64,000 nt of DNA from contig JACJYK010000001.1 of the NCBI GenBank assembly GCA_020636135.1, forward strand, positions 2,590,501-2,654,500, given 5' to 3'. Of the stretch, positions 53,647 to 63,489 are shown piece after piece (position 1 is the first letter of the stretch; the number at the start of each line of letters is the position of its first letter). The translations under genes were made by a program, and so were the position numbers. Below the pieces are notes generated by a model, which saw nothing but the letters and a program-made list of their open reading frames with translations, made no database searches and was not told where the DNA came from. This stretch comes from Lewinellaceae bacterium. Lineage in GTDB: Bacteria; Bacteroidota; Bacteroidia; Chitinophagales; Saprospiraceae.

Positions 53647-53843
53647 AGGGTCAACCCTTAACCAACGCTTTAATTTGGTTGAAACAGGTTTGCAGGCAGC
53701 GGGGTAAGTACAATTTTGCTGTTGCATTCAGATAACCGCACTATCTGTTCGGTGTCATTTTTTTTCATGGCCCTTTTCATTATCTTACCTTTTTCAAATC
53801 TCATCTGAGGTGATCAGCTGATCACTTCAAAAATTCACTTGTC

Positions 53844-55133
53844 ATGAAACAATCACGCCGTTCATTTCTCCGGCAGTCCAGCCTGGCTGCGGGTTCATTT
53901 ATCATTGTACCCCGGCATGTCCTGGGAAGGGGATTTACAGCTCCCAGTGACAAGATCGGTTTAGGATTTATCGGTTTAGGAAAACAGTGTGGAGGGCTGG
54001 CCAATCAATTTGGTAAAATAGAATCGGTTGAAATCCTGGCCGGCAGTGATGTGTGGACGACAAAAATGGAATGGTTCAAGGACCATGTCGGCAAGATATA
54101 TGCGGAACAGAAAAACAATCCATCTTATTCCGGGCTAAAACTGACCGGGGAGTATGAGGAGCTGCTGGCTATTCCCGATATCGATGCTGTAGTCATTGCG
54201 ACGCCGGATCACTGGCATGCTGTTCAGGCCATACATGCTATGGAGGCAGGCAAGGACGTATATTGCGAGAAACCCATGACGCATACCGTTCAGGAAGGTA
54301 TCGATATGGTCACGACGGCTCAGCGAACCGGAAAGGTTGTGCAGGTGGGTTCAATGCAAAGATCGTGGGAGTCCTTCCGGAAAGCCGTAGAGTTGGTTCG
54401 GAATGGCTACGTGGGAGACATCTCAAAGGTGCTGGTCAACGTGGGTGATCCGGCCATACCTTACAATTTAGCTGCTGAAGCATTGCCACCGGAGGTCAAC
54501 TGGGATCGCTGGTGCGGACCAACTAAAAAACTGTCCTATAATAACCGGCTGGCTCCGGCCCGCAATGATGTTGATTTCTGGCCTGATTGGCGGCTGTATA
54601 AAGAAACCGGAGGAGGAATCCTGGCCGACTGGGGCGCGCACATGTTTGACATAGCCCAATGGGGCCTAGGCATGGATCGCAGTGGTCCGGTATCCTTTGC
54701 TCCACCGGCAGATCCTAAGGCTGTGCGCGGATTACAGATGAAATATGCTAACGGCATTGAAATGGTCCATGAAGATTTTGGGCGGGGTTGGGCTGTACGG
54801 TTCATCGGCAGTGAAGGATCCCTGGATGTGAGCAGGCAATTCCTGGATTCGAATCCGGAAAATATTGCCCAGGCGGCTATTAAGCCATCCGACACGATGG
54901 TTTACCATTCCGACAATCATTATCAGGATTTTCTGGATGCGATCAAAAAGCGTTCGTCACCTATCTGTGATGTTGAGACCGGCCACCGTTCGGCATCGGT
55001 CTGTAACCTGGCAAACATAGCCTACTGGCTCAACCGTCCTCTGACCTGGGATCCGGTAGCCCAACAGTTTCCCGGGGACAAGGAGGCTAACAAATTGCTC
55101 AATTACAAGCACAGGAAACCTTATCGAATGTAG
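53844..55133 (+). CDS. Gfo/Idh/MocA family oxidoreductase with Tat signal
   Basis: A 429-residue protein. N-terminal SRRSFLRQSSLAAGSF is a twin-arginine leader, so the folded enzyme is exported with its NAD(P). Rossmann domain ~35-165 (GFIGLGKQCGG, ATPDHWHAVQAIHAMEAGKDVYCEKPM with Lys of the EKP motif). C-terminal domain contains GGGILADWGAHMFDIAQW, carrying the active-site Asp and His. Exported members act on sugars, including glycoside bond cleavage by transient oxidation at C3. It is preceded by a 197-base gap after the DoxX gene and may be separately expressed. Confidence 0.9.
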   Translation: MKQSRRSFLRQSSLAAGSFIIVPRHVLGRGFTAPSDKIGLGFIGLGKQCGGLANQFGKIESVEILAGSDVWTTKMEWFKDHVGKIYAEQKNNPSYSGLKLTGEYEELLAIPDIDAVVIATPDHWHAVQAIHAMEAGKDVYCEKPMTHTVQEGIDMVTTAQRTGKVVQVGSMQRSWESFRKAVELVRNGYVGDISKVLVNVGDPAIPYNLAAEALPPEVNWDRWCGPTKKLSYNNRLAPARNDVDFWPDWRLYKETGGGILADWGAHMFDIAQWGLGMDRSGPVSFAPPADPKAVRGLQMKYANGIEMVHEDFGRGWAVRFIGSEGSLDVSRQFLDSNPENIAQAAIKPSDTMVYHSDNHYQDFLDAIKKRSSPICDVETGHRSASVCNLANIAYWLNRPLTWDPVAQQFPGDKEANKLLNYKHRKPYRM

Positions 55134-55312
55134 AACCCTAGTGCCTTCCAGGATGTAATGGAAGTCATTTTGTGCCAGTCCTGTTTACTTGAAACAGGTG
55201 TTGCTTGTTTCCAAACCGAAAGGTTAGGTCAGCCATGATCTATCTCATTAGGCGGGCTGTGCCGGTTCAGTTACCTTTACCTGAAATCATTAACACCGCA
55301 AGACCAAATAAA

Positions 55313-56662
55313 ATGACTTTTCGTTGGATCTCCTGCCTGCTTATCCCTGTCCTGCTGATTGGTTGTCAGGAACAGAAATCGGATGAAAACATTGTCGTTA
55401 TCGGAGGTGGCTTGATGGGGAGTGCCGCTGCCTGGCAATTGGCTCGCCAGGGAGAACAGGTGCTGCTTCTGGAACAACAGGACTCCATTTATACGTTTGG
55501 ATCCAGTTTCGGTGATGCCCGCATATCCCGAGCACTTGGCCCCAGAAACGATTTATTCACCTATCTCCAGCAGCGCAGTGTCCAGGAGACGCAGCAATTG
55601 CTCGACTTTCTCGCTGAAAAATCCGGGCAAACCCAATCTATGGACGAGATATACCATACCTCCCCGGTAACTTATATCTATTATAATTCTGAAAAAATGG
55701 CGTTTGATCAATTGGTGAAGAACCAGTCGATCCCTACAGAATACGCAACCAATGCGGATGATGCAAAAACAAAATTTGATCTTTCTGTTCCCGATTCTGC
55801 ACTGGTTATCCGTGAAATAAACCCCTATTCCGGCACCCTGAACCCCCGGGTACTCATCCATAAAATGCAGGAAGGATTTCGTCTGGCTGGTGGCACGATC
55901 CGTTTCCGGCACCGGGTTACCCAGCTGATCAGAACAGATGATGGGTTTGAACTGGAGGTGGAAAATCTTGGTGATGGAAGCAAAGTAACCATTCATGCTG
56001 CTCGGGTGGTCTCTGCCGCGGGTCCCTATAATGGACAATTACTTAAAGACATCGCACCCTACGTTTCGGAGCTGATCCATCCCCAGCGGGTATTTCTGAA
56101 TTATTTCAAGATTGATCCTCAGGTTTACCAGTCGTTGACCGGTGAGCAAAAAGCAAAATTCCAGGATTATTTTCCTGTGGCTGACATGACTCCGGAGATC
56201 ATGTATGCCATGGTTGAAAAATGGGATCCCGATGGCAGCCCTGTGCTCAAGATCGGCGGACACTACCTGCGACAAGACATTACCAATCTGGATAATGTCT
56301 GGCAGAAAGAGGTTTCATCTACGGAAGTTGCCTGGGGCCGGGACCATCTCGCCAGATACCTCCAGCAATTGCATTTGCCCATCACCGGCGAAAATCTGAT
56401 CAAGACCGGGGCCCATTCCTGTGTCTATTCCCTCACCCGGACTGAGACACCATATGTCTGTTCCCTGATGAACCTGGATAAGCGCCAGGACCCTAATCTT
56501 GTTCTGGTAGGGGGTATGTCAGGGATAGGAGCCAAGGGTACACTGACCTATGGACTGATTGCCGCGAACATCCTGCTGGGGAAAGAAGATCCGGCACCTA
56601 TCTATCACCAGGCAACCTATGCCCTGGGATTTCAGCATTTGATCAGTGACCTTAAAGAATGA
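55313..56662 (+). CDS. FAD-dependent amine/sarcosine oxidase-like lipoprotein
   Basis: About 449 residues from ATG 55313, giving a lipoprotein signal (VLLIGC) ahead of a DAO-type FAD fold: IVVIGGGLMGSAAAWQLA (dinucleotide motif), RISRALGPR, and a C-terminal VGGMSGIGAKGTLTYG. The segment HSCVYSLTRTETP aligns with the place where monomeric sarcosine and N-methyltryptophan oxidases bind FAD through Cys, so a covalent flavin is possible. A secreted lipoprotein form is uncommon, since cytosolic relatives dominate. Substrate unknown. The next gene, 116 bases downstream, is a symporter. Confidence 0.8.
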   Translation: MTFRWISCLLIPVLLIGCQEQKSDENIVVIGGGLMGSAAAWQLARQGEQVLLLEQQDSIYTFGSSFGDARISRALGPRNDLFTYLQQRSVQETQQLLDFLAEKSGQTQSMDEIYHTSPVTYIYYNSEKMAFDQLVKNQSIPTEYATNADDAKTKFDLSVPDSALVIREINPYSGTLNPRVLIHKMQEGFRLAGGTIRFRHRVTQLIRTDDGFELEVENLGDGSKVTIHAARVVSAAGPYNGQLLKDIAPYVSELIHPQRVFLNYFKIDPQVYQSLTGEQKAKFQDYFPVADMTPEIMYAMVEKWDPDGSPVLKIGGHYLRQDITNLDNVWQKEVSSTEVAWGRDHLARYLQQLHLPITGENLIKTGAHSCVYSLTRTETPYVCSLMNLDKRQDPNLVLVGGMSGIGAKGTLTYGLIAANILLGKEDPAPIYHQATYALGFQHLISDLKE

Positions 56663-56778
56663 TTTAATTCTCTTCTTTCGGAAAGTAGTTTACATCTTAT
56701 AATATTCCGGGGAAACGCTAATTTCAAACCCGGGTCCGCCACAGCCACGGGCGATAAAGGGTGGATCCATGAATATCA

Positions 56779-58047
56779 ATGCGTAATAGCCTTGCTTTGC
56801 ACTGGCAGATCATGCTGGGGCTAATACTGGGGATCGGATTTGGTGTCCTCTCCGTTCATTTCGGGTGGTCTTCTTTCGTTAAAGACTGGATAAAACCCTG
56901 GGGAACCATATTTATCAATTGCCTGAAACTCATTGCCGTTCCCCTGATCCTGGTATCGTTGATCAAAGGCGTATCCGATCTGAAGGATCTGAGTAAGCTG
57001 TCATCCATGGGTATCCGCACCGTTGGCTGGTACCTGCTGACCACCGTTACTGCAATAGCGACTGGCCTCATACTGGTAAACCTGTTCAAGCCTGGCCATT
57101 TTATCCATGCCGATATGCGCGAGACCTTGCTCCAGTCCTATGGTGAAGGCGCCGCAACCCGCATCCAATCGGCTCAGTCCACAGTGGCTCAAGGCCCGCT
57201 GCAACCTTTGATCGATATATTTCCCGATAACATGATGGCAGCCTTTTCGGATAACACCAAAATGCTCCAGTCGATCTTTGTTGCCATCCTCCTGGGAATT
57301 GGTCTGATCCTCATTGACCAGGCAAAAGCCAAGCCGGTCAAGGACTTCTTTGATAGTCTGAACGACCTGATTATGAAGGTCGTCGATCTGATCATGCTGA
57401 CCGCCCCCTTAGGCGCTTTTGCCCTTTTGGCTTCCCTGATCGCTGAAGCACCTTCCTTTGACCTTATTCGGGCCCTGCTATCGTATAGCGGGTGCGTGGT
57501 CCTGGGATTGGCGATCCTCTTAAGTGCATTCTATCCGGTACTGGTGCGGTTATTCACGAAGATTAGCTACAAGAAATTCTGGAAGGAAATGTTGCCGGCC
57601 CAGCTGGTAGCTTTTTCGACCAGCAGCAGTGCGGCAACGCTTCCGGTTACCATGGAACGCGTCCAGGAACATCTGGGGGTTGATGAAGAAGTCGCCAGTT
57701 TTGTTCTCCCTATTGGCGCAACGGTGAATATGGATGGAACCAGCTTGTATCAGGGCGTAGCGGCAGTGTTTATAGCCCAGGCCATGGGCATACACCTGGG
57801 GTTAAGCGATCAGTTGGGCATCCTGCTCACGGCCACCCTGGCATCCATCGGGGCAGCAGCTGTCCCGGGAGCCGGCATGATCATGCTGGTGATCGTGCTG
57901 GGAGCTGCCGGAATACCGGAGGCCGGGCTGGCTTTGATCATGGCTGTTGATCGTCCGCTGGATATGATGCGGACCATAGCCAATGTGACCAGCGATGCCT
58001 GCGTATCCATACTGGTAGCAAGCAAACTTGATAAACTAAACCAATAA
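56779..58047 (+). CDS. dicarboxylate/amino acid:cation symporter (DAACS family)
   Basis: A 422-residue inner-membrane protein with eight to ten hydrophobic segments. Signatures of the GltP/DctA/Glt family: the serine-rich hairpin FSTSSSAATLPVTME, the NMDGT motif in ATVNMDGTSLYQG, and ASIGAAAVPGAGMIM for the second hairpin; the DACVSI segment near the C-terminus binds the substrate's amino or carboxyl group. It imports glutamate, aspartate, or C4-dicarboxylates with Na+ or H+. The exact substrate is not readable. Possible partner of the FAD oxidase upstream, by position only. Confidence 0.92.
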   Translation: MRNSLALHWQIMLGLILGIGFGVLSVHFGWSSFVKDWIKPWGTIFINCLKLIAVPLILVSLIKGVSDLKDLSKLSSMGIRTVGWYLLTTVTAIATGLILVNLFKPGHFIHADMRETLLQSYGEGAATRIQSAQSTVAQGPLQPLIDIFPDNMMAAFSDNTKMLQSIFVAILLGIGLILIDQAKAKPVKDFFDSLNDLIMKVVDLIMLTAPLGAFALLASLIAEAPSFDLIRALLSYSGCVVLGLAILLSAFYPVLVRLFTKISYKKFWKEMLPAQLVAFSTSSSAATLPVTMERVQEHLGVDEEVASFVLPIGATVNMDGTSLYQGVAAVFIAQAMGIHLGLSDQLGILLTATLASIGAAAVPGAGMIMLVIVLGAAGIPEAGLALIMAVDRPLDMMRTIANVTSDACVSILVASKLDKLNQ

Positions 58048-58175
58048 GCGGTACGGTTATCCTTTCCAAACAGGATCAACATTAACGCCAGGATTGATGC
58101 ATGTTATACATACAAATCTTTTGAAGCACGGTAAGATTTGTATTTTCGCGACTTTATTCACAGAAATTAGTCGTC

Positions 58176-59828
58176 ATGACGTCGTTTCAATCCTATGAAC
58201 ACCCCTACCCGATCAATCCGAAATACAAAAAACGGGTTGCTTATTTCTGTATGGAATTTGGCATCGATCAGGCGCTGAAGATCTATTCCGGTGGCCTGGG
58301 TTATCTGGCCGGTTCGCATATGCGTTCGGCTTATCAGCTGCAACAGCCGGTCATTGGCATTGGGATCCTCTGGAAATATGGCTACTACGATCAGGTACGC
58401 AAACAGGATCAAAGCATGGATGTCCTGTTTATGGAGCGTCATTATAATTTCCTCGAGGACACCGGAATTACCCTGCAAATTGAAGTACATAACAATACGG
58501 TCAATTTAAAAGTCTATTATTTACCTCCCACCCGCTTTAACACGGCGCCGATCTTTCTGCTCTCCACGGACATTCCTGAAAACGATTACCTCTCTCAAAA
58601 GATCAGCCACCACCTTTATGATTCCAATACATCCGCTAAGATGGCCCAGCATATATTGCTTGGAGCCGGCGGGATGGCTCTGTTGGAAGCATTGAATTAC
58701 CGGGCCGATATCCATCACTTCAATGAAGCCCACCCATTGCCGGGAGCCTTCAAATTGTATGAAAAATACCATGATCTGGAGGAAGTAAAAAAGAGGCTGG
58801 TTTTTACCACCCATACACCTGTTCCTGCCGGAAATGAGATCCTGAACATGGACCATCTCTTCCAGATGAGCTACTTTGGGAAATTGGACATGAGTACGGT
58901 GCGGGAAATAACCGGTACGTACGGATCCGAGCTCAATCTGACCCTGGCCATGTTGCGACTGTCACGGAGAGCCAATGCCGTCTCGCAAATGCATGGTGAT
59001 GTAGCCCGGGAAATGTGGGGCGGATTCTCCGATATCTGTCCTATCGGAGCTATAACCAATGCTCAAAATGCACGTTTCTGGGCTGACCAGGAGATGGCAG
59101 AGGCCCTTAAACTGGGCGATGCCGATGCTATTCGTGCCCGCAAACGCCATTTCAAGCAAATTCTATCTGCAGAAGTCGCCGATCAAACCGGTAAGATCCT
59201 CAATCCCGATGCACTCACTATTGTATGGGCGCGGCGATATGCCCCCTATAAGCGAGCTCAGCTCTTCACGATGGATCCGGACCGGTTCCACCGGCTGCTC
59301 ACCGATCAGGACCGGCCCGTCCAGTTTATCTGGGCCGGGAAACCTTATCCATTCGATCATCATGCCATCGAAGTGTTTAATTCGCTGGTGCGGTTCACCA
59401 ATAATTATCCCAATTGTGCCGTATTGGTCGGTTATGAGATTGGCCTGAGTAAAATGCTGAAGCAAGGCTCCGATGTCTGGTTGAACAATCCAAGGATAGG
59501 CAAAGAGGCATCCGGCACCTCAGGTATGACGGCAGCTATGAATGGTTCGCTGAATTTCTCCATACCGGACGGATGGGTTCCCGAGTTCGGCAAGCACCTG
59601 CACAATGCCTTTGTATCTGAGCCGGCAGACCCTAATCTGAGCGAATGGCATCAGGATGAACACGACCTGCATAAAATGATGGACATTCTGGAATACGATG
59701 TGATCCGGATGTACTACGAGAATCAGGACGACTGGATGCAAATGGTTGTCAACAGCATGACCGAAATCCAGCCCTTCTTTGACTCCAATCGCATGGCCGA
59801 CGAATATTATGAAAAATTATACCGGTGA
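58176..59828 (+). CDS. alpha-glucan phosphorylase-like protein (GT35, short form) with Thr at the PLP-lysine site
   Basis: A 550-residue cytoplasmic protein of the short GT35 group (TIGR02094-like). VAYFCMEFGIDQALKIYSGGLG, HHFNEAHPLPGAF, FTTHTPVPAGNE, IVWARRYAPYKRAQLF and EASGTSGM match the family through both domains. In known phosphorylases the last motif continues Met-Lys, the Lys binding PLP; here it is GTSGMTAAMNG with Thr452. If the alignment is right, no Schiff base can form and phosphorolysis by the usual mechanism is doubtful. It could still act on glucans or have become a binding or regulatory protein. Full length otherwise. Stands alone with ~55-130 base gaps. Confidence 0.85.
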   Translation: MTSFQSYEHPYPINPKYKKRVAYFCMEFGIDQALKIYSGGLGYLAGSHMRSAYQLQQPVIGIGILWKYGYYDQVRKQDQSMDVLFMERHYNFLEDTGITLQIEVHNNTVNLKVYYLPPTRFNTAPIFLLSTDIPENDYLSQKISHHLYDSNTSAKMAQHILLGAGGMALLEALNYRADIHHFNEAHPLPGAFKLYEKYHDLEEVKKRLVFTTHTPVPAGNEILNMDHLFQMSYFGKLDMSTVREITGTYGSELNLTLAMLRLSRRANAVSQMHGDVAREMWGGFSDICPIGAITNAQNARFWADQEMAEALKLGDADAIRARKRHFKQILSAEVADQTGKILNPDALTIVWARRYAPYKRAQLFTMDPDRFHRLLTDQDRPVQFIWAGKPYPFDHHAIEVFNSLVRFTNNYPNCAVLVGYEIGLSKMLKQGSDVWLNNPRIGKEASGTSGMTAAMNGSLNFSIPDGWVPEFGKHLHNAFVSEPADPNLSEWHQDEHDLHKMMDILEYDVIRMYYENQDDWMQMVVNSMTEIQPFFDSNRMADEYYEKLYR

Positions 59829-59890
59829 TCTGCCTTTGATCAGGTGCGTCACCCGTTCCGCAAGACCAGGTATACCTAATTTTAGTTGTC

Positions 59891-60124
59891 ATGTTTGAAT
59901 ACAAGTTCATTCAGATCAAATCCAAAGGCTTCTTCACGTTCGGACTAAACCAGGATTACCACCAGATTATTCGTGATCATGCGAAACTGGGTTGGCGCTT
60001 TTGTCAAATCGTACCCATTGAATGGGATAGTCAGGGGAAATGGCGAGAAGTTGAACTGGTATTGGAACGTCCTGCCAACTGGGAAGAGGAAGCTGCATTC
60101 GTCTTCAATCAGCATCAGGATTGA
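59891..60124 (+). CDS. DUF4177-like small protein
   Basis: A 77-residue soluble protein: FEYKFIQIKSKGFF, then NQDYHQIIRDHAKLGWRFCQIVP and VELVLERP. This is the DUF4177 pattern (two strands, a helix, GWRF-type turn, closing strand). Family function unknown. It follows the GT35 gene by 62 bases on the same strand. Confidence 0.75.
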   Translation: MFEYKFIQIKSKGFFTFGLNQDYHQIIRDHAKLGWRFCQIVPIEWDSQGKWREVELVLERPANWEEEAAFVFNQHQD

Positions 60125-60284
60125 TTGTAAAACTTTAACACTTCCTGGCCCCACTTTCTATCACCTTGCAATAAGAAACCTACTGCTTTGATTTGCTTAT
60201 CCTTAGGTAATATACAGTCTTACTCCTGGTGTAAAGCGTGTGTTCCCCAGCACATAGAGTAGTTAATAAAAAGTTAATTTTTTA

Positions 60285-60292
60285 TATCTTTG
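60285..60292 (+). promoter_or_regulatory. -7 promoter element upstream of susC-like gene
   Basis: TATCTTTG matches the Bacteroidota TAnnTTTG consensus exactly and lies 41 bases before the susC-like start, leaving a normal leader. The -33 TTG is not clearly present (GTTAAT occupies its place). Confidence 0.5.
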
Positions 60293-60333
60293 TTTTACCC
60301 TGGCTACCATTTTTTCAATTAAAATCAATCGTC

Positions 60334-63300
60334 ATGAAAAGACTCTTACTCTCATTGGTCTTATTCGTGTGTACTGTTGCCTCGATTATGGCTCAGCGCA
60401 CCGTAACGGGTACCGTTACCGACATAAGCGGAGATCCTCTGATCGGAGCAAACATCCTGATCAAAGGCACGAGCAATGGTGTTGTAACGGAAATTGATGG
60501 ATCGTTTTCCATTCAAGTTCCCGATAAGTACAATGTATTGCTGTTCAGCTACACTGGATTTGAATCCAAGGAGTTGGAAATACCAGCTTCCAATGTTTTG
60601 GACGTTTCCCTGGCTGAAGGGATCACCTTATCCGAGGCTGTCGTCACGGCACTGGGAATCACCCGGGAGAAAAAATCGCTCTCCTATGCCGCTCAGGAAG
60701 TTGAACCCAAAGCATTGAATATTTCCCGCAGCTCCGGCTTTATCGACGCCTTGAGTGGTAAGGTTGCCGGGGTTCAGCTGGTGGGCTCCCCCAGTTCCGG
60801 ATTTCGCGAAGGCAACATCCGTATCCGTGGTGTAAACGGCCTGAATGGCGTCGATCCGCTGTATGTACTGGATGGCACACCAGTCGATGCCGGCGCCATC
60901 AATATGGACAACGTGGAGTCGGTATCCATCCTGAAAGGACCAGCAGCAACGGCATTATACGGCCAGCGTGCTGCCGGCGGTGTTGTGGTGGTAACCAGTA
61001 AAAAAGGTGCCTCCGGAAGTGGTCTTGGCATTGAGTTTAACTCATCCAGCACCTTCGATCGCGTATCCTTGATCCCGGCCTATCAGAACGAATATGCCGG
61101 CGGTTACAGCCAGGAGTTCCTGAAATTCTCCTTCAACCCGGCCATACACCCCGCATCCTGGTCTGCCTTTGAGGGCCAGAATCTGCTGGATTATTCCGGC
61201 GACGAAAGCTGGGGTCCGCGTATGGACGGCTCATTGTACCGGCCCTATTACAGCTGGTATGAAGGTCCTGATTTTGGGAAAGAAATACCTTTGGTACCTC
61301 AGCCCAATAACGTTAAAGACTTCTTTGACACGGGAAAGAATCTGAATAACAACGTATCCTTCTCCGGAGGTGGTGAAAACTTTAATTTCCGGGTGAACTA
61401 CAACAACATAACCAAAACGCTGGTACTACCTAATACCAGACAGGCAAAGAACATTATTACCGTAAACGGTACTTATGACCTGTCGAAGTTTTTAACGGTG
61501 GGTGCTAACATCAATTACAAAAACACCGATCAGCAGGGCAACATCCTGGAAGGTTACGGAGCTGGTCTGACCGGCAGCTTCAACCAGTGGTTCCAGCGCC
61601 AGGTTCAAATTGATAAGCTGAGAAACTACAAAAATGCGGATGGCACCTTCAATTCCTGGAATATCCAAAGCCCGGAAAATACCAAACCGCTGTACTGGGA
61701 CAACCCTTACTACGATCTGTATGAGAACGTACCTCACTACAACGAGGGCCGCATCTACGGAGACGTGAATGTCACCTTAAATTTCAGCGAACATTTGAAG
61801 GTTCAGGGATTTGTTCGGTCAGACCTGCAAAGCTGGACCGGTGACAGCCGGTATACGGAAGGAGGACTGGGCACCCCATACTTCAGCACTTACAATGGTT
61901 CGAACAGTGAATGGAATTATGAAGGTCTGGTTTCGTACTCGAACCGTTCCAATCAGTTGTCTTACGACTTCAACATTGGAGGTAATATCCGGAATGACAA
62001 TGACAGGCGCTTCTCTGCCGGTACAGTAGGTGGTCTGGCCATACCCGGATTTTACAACATTGCCTCCTCCGTGGACAAACCCAACGTGTCTGCCGCCAAC
62101 TACGAAAAAGTGGTGCGGTCTGTTTATGGAAGAGGTTCTGTCGGATATAAAGACTTTTTGTACCTCGAAGCATCGGTTCGCAATGACTGGTCTTCCGCCT
62201 TACCTGCCGGAAACAACTCCTACCTGTACCCGATGGTGGGTGTGAGTTTTGTGTTCTCGGAATTACTGGGAGCCAATAACATCATCTCCAACGGAAAAGT
62301 CAGGTATTCATTCGCACAGGTGGGTAGTGACCTGAGCCCGCATCAAATCAACCCGGTTTACTCGGCTCCGGCTAGCTCCTTCTACGGTAGTTTACCGGCC
62401 ATGTTCGTTCCGAGCACGCTGCGTAACGAGGCACTCAAACCCCAGTTGACATCGACACATGAAGCTGGACTCGAAATGAGTTTCCTGAACAACCGGCTCG
62501 GTTTTGAAGTCACCTACTACAAAGACCTGAACATTGACCAGATCCTGCCGCTTTCAGTACCCAGCTCAAGTGGTTACGAGACAGCCATCGTCAATGCTGG
62601 TAAGATCACCCGTAAAGGGATCGAACTCCAGATAAATGGGACACCCGTTCAGACGCGCGATTTCTCTTGGGATATCGGTTTTAACCTGGCTCAAAACCAA
62701 TCACTGGTGGAAGAGCTGGCAGAAGGGCTGGATAACCGCGTCATTGGCGGTTCCGGCTACGAAGGCGGCCCATTCTGGGGTGGCATTTCCCTCAATGCCC
62801 GCGTGGGTGATGAATGGGGTACGATCATCGGCCGTCAGTTCCGTCGTGACGACAACGGCAACAGGTTGGTTGACGAAGACGGGTATTTCCTGTACGATGC
62901 CAACCAGGACCTGGGTACCATTTTGCCTGACTTTACCGGCGGTATCTTTAACGCCATTGAATACAAAGGCATTCAGTTGCTTGCTTCCTTTGACTTCCAG
63001 AAAGGTGGTCAGTTTTATTCCACCTCAGGGATGTTTAATGCTTATTCCGGCTTAGGAGCAGAAACGGTAGGTAACAACGACAAGGGCAATCCCAAGCGGG
63101 ATGATCCCTCCACCGGTGGTGGCGTACGCGCAGACGGCTATTTCGAGAATGGACAGCCTAACGATGTTTACCTGAGTGCCGACGAATACTACAAATCGTT
63201 GTTCGGATTGCATGAAAACTGGCTGTTTGACGCTTCGTATTTCAAGCTGCGTGAATTGAGCATTGGTTATAATTTCAATCCAAAGAAATTAGGAATCAAT

Positions 63301-63465
63301 TTCGCATCCAAGCTGAACATTTCACTGGTAGGCAGAAACCTGTTGTTCTTCTCTCCAACGAAGGACCGGGGATTTGACCCTTCAGAACTGGAGCGCTATT
63401 GGTATGAAGGCGGTCAGCTGCCTCAAACCCGTGGACTTGGATTCAATATTTCATTAGGATTTTAA
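60334..63465 (+). CDS. SusC/RagA-family TonB-linked outer-membrane protein
   Basis: About 1043 residues from ATG 60334 (signal LLLSLVLFVCTVASIMAQ; the longer open frame upstream is non-coding leader). Carboxypeptidase-regulatory-like domain at ~20-100 (TVTGTVTDISGDPLIGANI), then the SusC plug with IDALSGKVAGVQLVGSPSS, IRGVNGLNGVDPLYVLDG and SILKGPAATALYGQRAAGG, and a ~22-strand barrel ending GFNISLGF. It forms a lidded transporter with the SusD-type lipoprotein 25 bases downstream. The substrate, oligosaccharide or peptide, cannot be deduced; no glycoside hydrolase follows within the window. Confidence 0.95.
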   Translation: MKRLLLSLVLFVCTVASIMAQRTVTGTVTDISGDPLIGANILIKGTSNGVVTEIDGSFSIQVPDKYNVLLFSYTGFESKELEIPASNVLDVSLAEGITLSEAVVTALGITREKKSLSYAAQEVEPKALNISRSSGFIDALSGKVAGVQLVGSPSSGFREGNIRIRGVNGLNGVDPLYVLDGTPVDAGAINMDNVESVSILKGPAATALYGQRAAGGVVVVTSKKGASGSGLGIEFNSSSTFDRVSLIPAYQNEYAGGYSQEFLKFSFNPAIHPASWSAFEGQNLLDYSGDESWGPRMDGSLYRPYYSWYEGPDFGKEIPLVPQPNNVKDFFDTGKNLNNNVSFSGGGENFNFRVNYNNITKTLVLPNTRQAKNIITVNGTYDLSKFLTVGANINYKNTDQQGNILEGYGAGLTGSFNQWFQRQVQIDKLRNYKNADGTFNSWNIQSPENTKPLYWDNPYYDLYENVPHYNEGRIYGDVNVTLNFSEHLKVQGFVRSDLQSWTGDSRYTEGGLGTPYFSTYNGSNSEWNYEGLVSYSNRSNQLSYDFNIGGNIRNDNDRRFSAGTVGGLAIPGFYNIASSVDKPNVSAANYEKVVRSVYGRGSVGYKDFLYLEASVRNDWSSALPAGNNSYLYPMVGVSFVFSELLGANNIISNGKVRYSFAQVGSDLSPHQINPVYSAPASSFYGSLPAMFVPSTLRNEALKPQLTSTHEAGLEMSFLNNRLGFEVTYYKDLNIDQILPLSVPSSSGYETAIVNAGKITRKGIELQINGTPVQTRDFSWDIGFNLAQNQSLVEELAEGLDNRVIGGSGYEGGPFWGGISLNARVGDEWGTIIGRQFRRDDNGNRLVDEDGYFLYDANQDLGTILPDFTGGIFNAIEYKGIQLLASFDFQKGGQFYSTSGMFNAYSGLGAETVGNNDKGNPKRDDPSTGGGVRADGYFENGQPNDVYLSADEYYKSLFGLHENWLFDASYFKLRELSIGYNFNPKKLGINFASKLNISLVGRNLLFFSPTKDRGFDPSELERYWYEGGQLPQTRGLGFNISLGF

Positions 63466-63489
63466 TTCACCTGCAAAAAATCGAATATC

